A stretch of 60,000 bases of DNA from Cryptomeria japonica. Taxonomy: Eukaryota > Streptophyta > Pinopsida > Cupressales > Cupressaceae. The stretch spans positions 670,124,852 to 670,184,851 of the forward strand of contig NC_081412.1 in the NCBI RefSeq assembly GCF_030272615.1, written 5' to 3'. This document shows positions 56,945 through 60,000 of this stretch, piece by piece. The notes under the pieces are model-generated. The model was not told the origin of the DNA. It saw only the letters and a list, made by a program, of their open reading frames with translations, and did no database searches. Position numbers and translations under genes: made by a program. Within the stretch, counting starts at the first letter, position 1. The number at the start of each line of letters is the position of its first letter.

Positions 56945-57205
56945 CATTTTCTTTTATTACACTTTTTCCCATATTTAATTTTTTTTCTTTTTCACTGTTT
57001 TCATTATTTTTTTATTTTTTGCGTTTTCACTGTTTTTGGTGTTTTTGTATTTTTTGATTTTCTGCTTTTTCACTATTTTTGGTTTTTCTACTTTTTCACT
57101 ATTTTTGGATTTTTCTACTTTTTCACTATTTTTGGATTTTCTACTTTTTCACTATTTTTGGATTTTTTGCTTTTTCACTTTTTTTTTGAATTTTTTGCTT
57201 TTAGA
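56945..57205 (-). repeat. Tandem TTTTTCACTATTTTTGGATT repeat of G4
   Basis: At least six units of TTTTCACTATTTTTGGATT with CTACTT/TGCTT linkers. The Phe-rich ORF across it is an artefact. Comparable with the GAAAAAATCC arrays of G1 at the same relative place. Confidence 0.75.
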
Positions 57206-57305
57206 CATTAATTTTTTTTAGATGCATGCTATTGATGGGTTTCTCGAGCTGATCCCCATTTGGCATTAATAGATGATAGGTTCTTGAACTAAATGCTGAT
57301 GTGAC

Positions 57306-58814
57306 TGTTAAATAATGATGAACAGTTAGTACCAAACCAATATTGAGAGGGGGGTGAATCAGTACAACCGAAAACTTTCCCTAAACTAGTTAGAATGTAG
57401 ACACTGCACTTAATAGGCAAATAGTAACATCGATCCAAAACAAGGTACAACTAGTAAAACCAAGAGTGACTGTGACAAGAACAAACTGGTTAACACTTAG
57501 AACTTCACCTCACCTAACATCTCCTTTTCACTTCACTCATATGCATAAACAAGTAATCTATCCTCAGAGATATAATAATTGCTAGTTCAACATGATTTAC
57601 CACTTGACATAAAACACTAAACCATCGCTTGAAAAGCATCACACATGACACATAGATTTTTCACGTGGAAACCCAACTAGGAAAAACCATGGTGGGGATG
57701 AATACCCACAAGCTGTTCTTTGAACTCTTTTGAAGTCCACTCTATTAGGATCCTAGTTCGGTTAAAGACTTTACAATAGGTTCTGTTAGGAACCGATCCT
57801 GCTAGGGATCACCCAGTTAAGAGATGGCTAAAATACCCGGTTAAGGGTTAAACCCTGTTAAAGGTTACCTTGTTCGAGGATTTCAAGAACTCAATGATTT
57901 TGAGTCACCCTATTAAAGTATTTATAGCAAGCTGGTTAAAGCTACCTTGTTAAGGGATTTTCCAACTATTGAAGTGGTTAGAAGTCAACAGGTATTACAA
58001 CGATCTGGTAACAACACTTAATGCCAATGTAGATCTACTTTAGTTCATTTTCTCCTTCTGCACTCACACTCTGCAGGTATCCCTTCACTCCTCTAGTCTG
58101 GCAAGAATCACGTATCTCATTACTTGGATACACACAACATTTTCCAACAACCTCAAAATGAAAAACAACATCAACCTTATAGGAAATAGATAGGTTGATA
58201 GCATAAACCCTAAACCCTAAACATTTAGGTTAAGCAATTTAGTCAGTTCAATCCTGACCGTTAATCACATTGCATTGAATGCAATGGTCGAGAACATATC
58301 TCAAGATGTTCTCCATCGTTCATTCTTTGTCACTTCAGGAAGTTGATACCCCATCACATGGTCTCCACCATTTACAGAGACTTTTCATATTCCTAAGGTA
58401 GATAGGATCGATCTCCTTCATGCAAGATCCTTCACGTGCACAAGGCTGACGTGGCAACATGATCTGATCTTCATTACAATGCTAACTCATCACAAGATGT
58501 CATTGATTGAATCACACAGGTAATGCATCAACCAGAAACCTGAAGCTGAGACTACCAACCAGTAGTCATGCAAAACTTCCATATGCCGGTCCTCATACCA
58601 ACATACTAGTTCACCTTGAACAATCATACCGCTTCACTTTTTCACATACCGATTCACAATATTATACTGTTTCTCACATATACCAGTTCACAGTATCATA
58701 CCGATTCTCATGCTAGTTTGCAAACTTCAATATACCAGTTCCTACTTCAGCATATTGACATCAATGACAACATACAATATCATCATCTCATCATGCTCTG
58801 CACATATGCCAACA
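57306..58814 (-). repeat. C1-B 3' LTR
   Basis: 1509 bp; minus strand TGTTGGCATATGTGC to TTATTTAACA. Carries the serial (C)TTAACCGGGTA-like units at 57720-57970 and scattered ACCGGT-like boxes at 58560-58740 (mostly decayed to ACCAGT/ACCGAT). Confidence 0.9.
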
Positions 58815-59084
58815 ATCTCCCCCTTTGGCATTGATGGAAATATACAAGGATATCTATCTACTTCGCAACTTCTTCTCTACTTCACATCTTATCTTCTTCT
58901 CCTCAAATACCATAGATATCTTCTCCACTTCACATCTTCTCCCCATTTGACAACAATGCCAAAGTGGAGGCACAAGCTTACCATGTTCCACTATGCTGCT
59001 CCCCCTGAGGAGTAGCATCCTTCAACACATCAATCTTGAAAAGATTTGACAATGCAATACCTGACTGATGTGGAGCACATACCT
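58815..59084 (-). promoter_or_regulatory. C1-B polypurine tracts and 3' untranslated region
   Basis: Minus strand GCCAAAGGGGGAGAT next to the LTR (58815-58829), AAATGGGGAGAAG at about 58940-58953 and CTCAGGGGGAGCAGC at about 58998-59013. No gene. Confidence 0.7.
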
Positions 59085-59640
59085 TTAGTTCACCTCTTGA
59101 AGGGGTATCACCCCTAATTCACCTCTCAAATAGGTAAATGTAGCCTTTGGTATAGGCTTAGTAAATATGTCTGCTAACTTCTCCTTACTGGAAACATGTT
59201 CCAATACAATCTCTTTGTTCTGAACTTTCTCCCTCAACCAATGATACTTGAGCTTGAAGTGCTTGGTTCTAGCATGCAATACCGAATTTTTGGAAATATT
59301 AATAGCACTTGTGTTATCACAAAATATTCTCACCAGTTCAGATACAGGGACTTTGAAACCATTTAGTACATGCTTCATCCAAATTGTCTGATTGCAGTTC
59401 ATATTTTTTGCAACATACTCTGCTTTTGTTGTAGACTAAGAGATACAACTCTACTTCTTACTCATCCATGAGACTAGTCTACCACCAAGAAAGAATGCAC
59501 CACCGGTTGTGCTCTTCCAGTCGTCCACATTACAAACCCAATTGGCATCAGTAAACACTTTTAGACTGAAGTCATTACTATATTGATACCACAATCCATA
59601 CTCTATAGTATTCCTTCTCATTCACTAGCACTGAGTCATC
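59085..59640 (-). pseudogene. C1-B RNase H
   Basis: Copia RNase H at the end of pol. Open part 59402-59085: MNCNQTIWMKHVLNGFKVPV, then FCDNTSAINISKNSVLHART, KYHWLREKVQNKEI and ADIFTKPIPKATFTYLRGEL. Upstream the domain start (TTGGAFFLGGRLVSWMSKK, about 59450-59510) carries stops. The catalytic Asp of C-D-N is kept. Ends at TAG/TAA near 59085. Confidence 0.85.
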
Positions 59641-60000
59641 TTCTTTTGATAATTTACAACCAGTCATCATTGGTGTACCAACCAGTTTACTGTCTTCCAT
59701 GCCAAAGGTCTTCAACACCTCTTTGACATACTTGGCCTAAGTGATAAAGATACCATCTTTCATTTGTTGGATCTGCAGTCCAATGAAGAATTTAATCTCT
59801 TCTATTAGGGACATCTCAAATTCCTTCTTCATTTCTTCAGCAAACACATGACTCATCTTATCATCTCCACCAAAGATTATGTCATCAACAAACACCTCAT
59901 AGATTAGAATCTGGTCTCCTTTTGACTTCAGATAGATATTACTATCTTCACTGGTTCTTTCAAATCCAATCTTCACAAGATGGGAGTGGAGACGGTCATA
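59641..60000 (-). pseudogene. pol: C1-B reverse transcriptase, C-terminal part
   Basis: Open 59976-59737: MKIGFERTSEDSNIYLKSKG, then [12 protein letters not shown] (F-V-D-D at about 59880) and FEMSLIEEIKFFIGLQIQQ. A stop at 59737 interrupts the frame, which goes on with KEVLKTFGMEDSKLVGTPM. The N-terminal RT and integrase lie beyond 60000. Close in wording to C2 RT. Confidence 0.9.

Larger units (their letters stand above)
51280..57305 (-). mobile_element. G4: 3' part of a second Tat-type Gypsy element with an antisense PMD gene
   Basis: Read on the minus strand the order mirrors G1: repeat-rich spacer (57305-55390), antisense PMD gene (on the plus strand), short spacer, PPT-like tract, LTR start TGTATACACTTAAAAATGG like TGTAGACACCTAAAAATG of G1. 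Pol would lie right of C1-B, outside the window. LTR and gene sequences differ much from G1, so it is a related but separate family. No pol motif is visible here, so the Tat label depends on the shared layout. Confidence 0.65.
57306..60000 (-). mobile_element. C1-B: 3' end of a Sirevirus-like Copia element
   Basis: 3' LTR, PPT and the last part of pol; the rest lies beyond the window. The LTR family is the same as solo LTR C1-A. GTGAC (57301-57305) is one half of a likely target duplication; the other half is outside. Pol resembles C2 (F-V-D-D box, RNase H wording). Confidence 0.88.

Noticed and set aside
56927-57221. Phe-rich ORF of 94 codons resembling a membrane protein
   Set aside because: It is the translation of the TTTTTCACTATTTTTGGATT tandem array.
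58200-58225. CCCTAAACCCTAAAC, resembling plant telomere repeat
   Set aside because: Only two units and inside the C1-B LTR; the matching place in C1-A reads as ordinary LTR sequence.
1-60000. Host single-copy genes, tRNA or rRNA genes
   Set aside because: All recognisable coding motifs belong to Copia or Gypsy elements or to the element-borne PMD gene; I saw no tRNA or rRNA signature.

Overview
The window is AT-rich plant nuclear DNA made almost entirely of nested LTR retrotransposons, and I found no intact host gene, rRNA, tRNA or CRISPR array. The Sirevirus-type Copia and Tat-type Gypsy elements, the very large spacer-rich elements, the slow decay and the depth of nesting suggest a gymnosperm, most likely a conifer; the species is a guess and cannot be proven here.

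Layout. Element names are mine. 1-3027 and 22064-24868 are pieces of one old Sirevirus-like Copia element (C0): a broken accessory ORF, several polypurine tracts, then its 3' LTR. C0 was hit by a 19-kb Tat-type Gypsy element, G1 (3028-22063, target duplication CTAAA), and a solo Copia LTR, C1-A, sits in the C0 LTR (22544-23988). 24869-26540 is a decayed Copia integrase/RT fragment (C3). It is interrupted at 26541 by the 5' LTR of an unclassified element (G3, 26541-29110). A minus-strand Copia element C2 (29111-43521, target duplication CCATC) carries inside its RT/RNase H region a younger, non-autonomous gag-protease element G2 (31053-38792, target duplication CTTGT). 43522-44605 is rearranged remnant DNA. 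A minus-strand Copia element C4 (44606-51279, target duplication GTTAG) follows. 51280-57305 is the 3' part of a second, minus-strand Tat-type element (G4). 57306-60000 is the 3' end of another Sirevirus-like Copia element (C1-B, minus strand) that runs off the window.

Most interesting observation. Both Tat-type elements, G1 and G4, carry in the same place, between pol and the 3' LTR and in antisense to the element, a decayed gene for a plant mobile domain (PMD) protein. Each copy has a short basic first exon of 25-26 codons, a phase-0 intron, a second exon opening with a similar peptide, then an acidic low-complexity stretch and a coiled coil. G1 has a good TATA box in front of it. A third, inverted and truncated piece of this gene lies at 44008-44487 between 101-bp direct repeats. 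This looks like a captured host-type gene that became a standing part of a Tat sublineage.

How parts relate. G1 and G2 share the same 19-nt primer binding site design at the same distance from the LTR and the same C-x2-H-x4-H-x4-C Gag finger. G2 lacks RT and integrase, so it probably depended on G1-like elements. All coding regions are broken, mainly by in-frame stops that read as single C-to-T or G-to-A changes, consistent with methylation and deamination of silenced repeats. Coordinates of LTR ends, target duplications and reading frames were worked out by eye; family names come from recognised motifs, not from searches.
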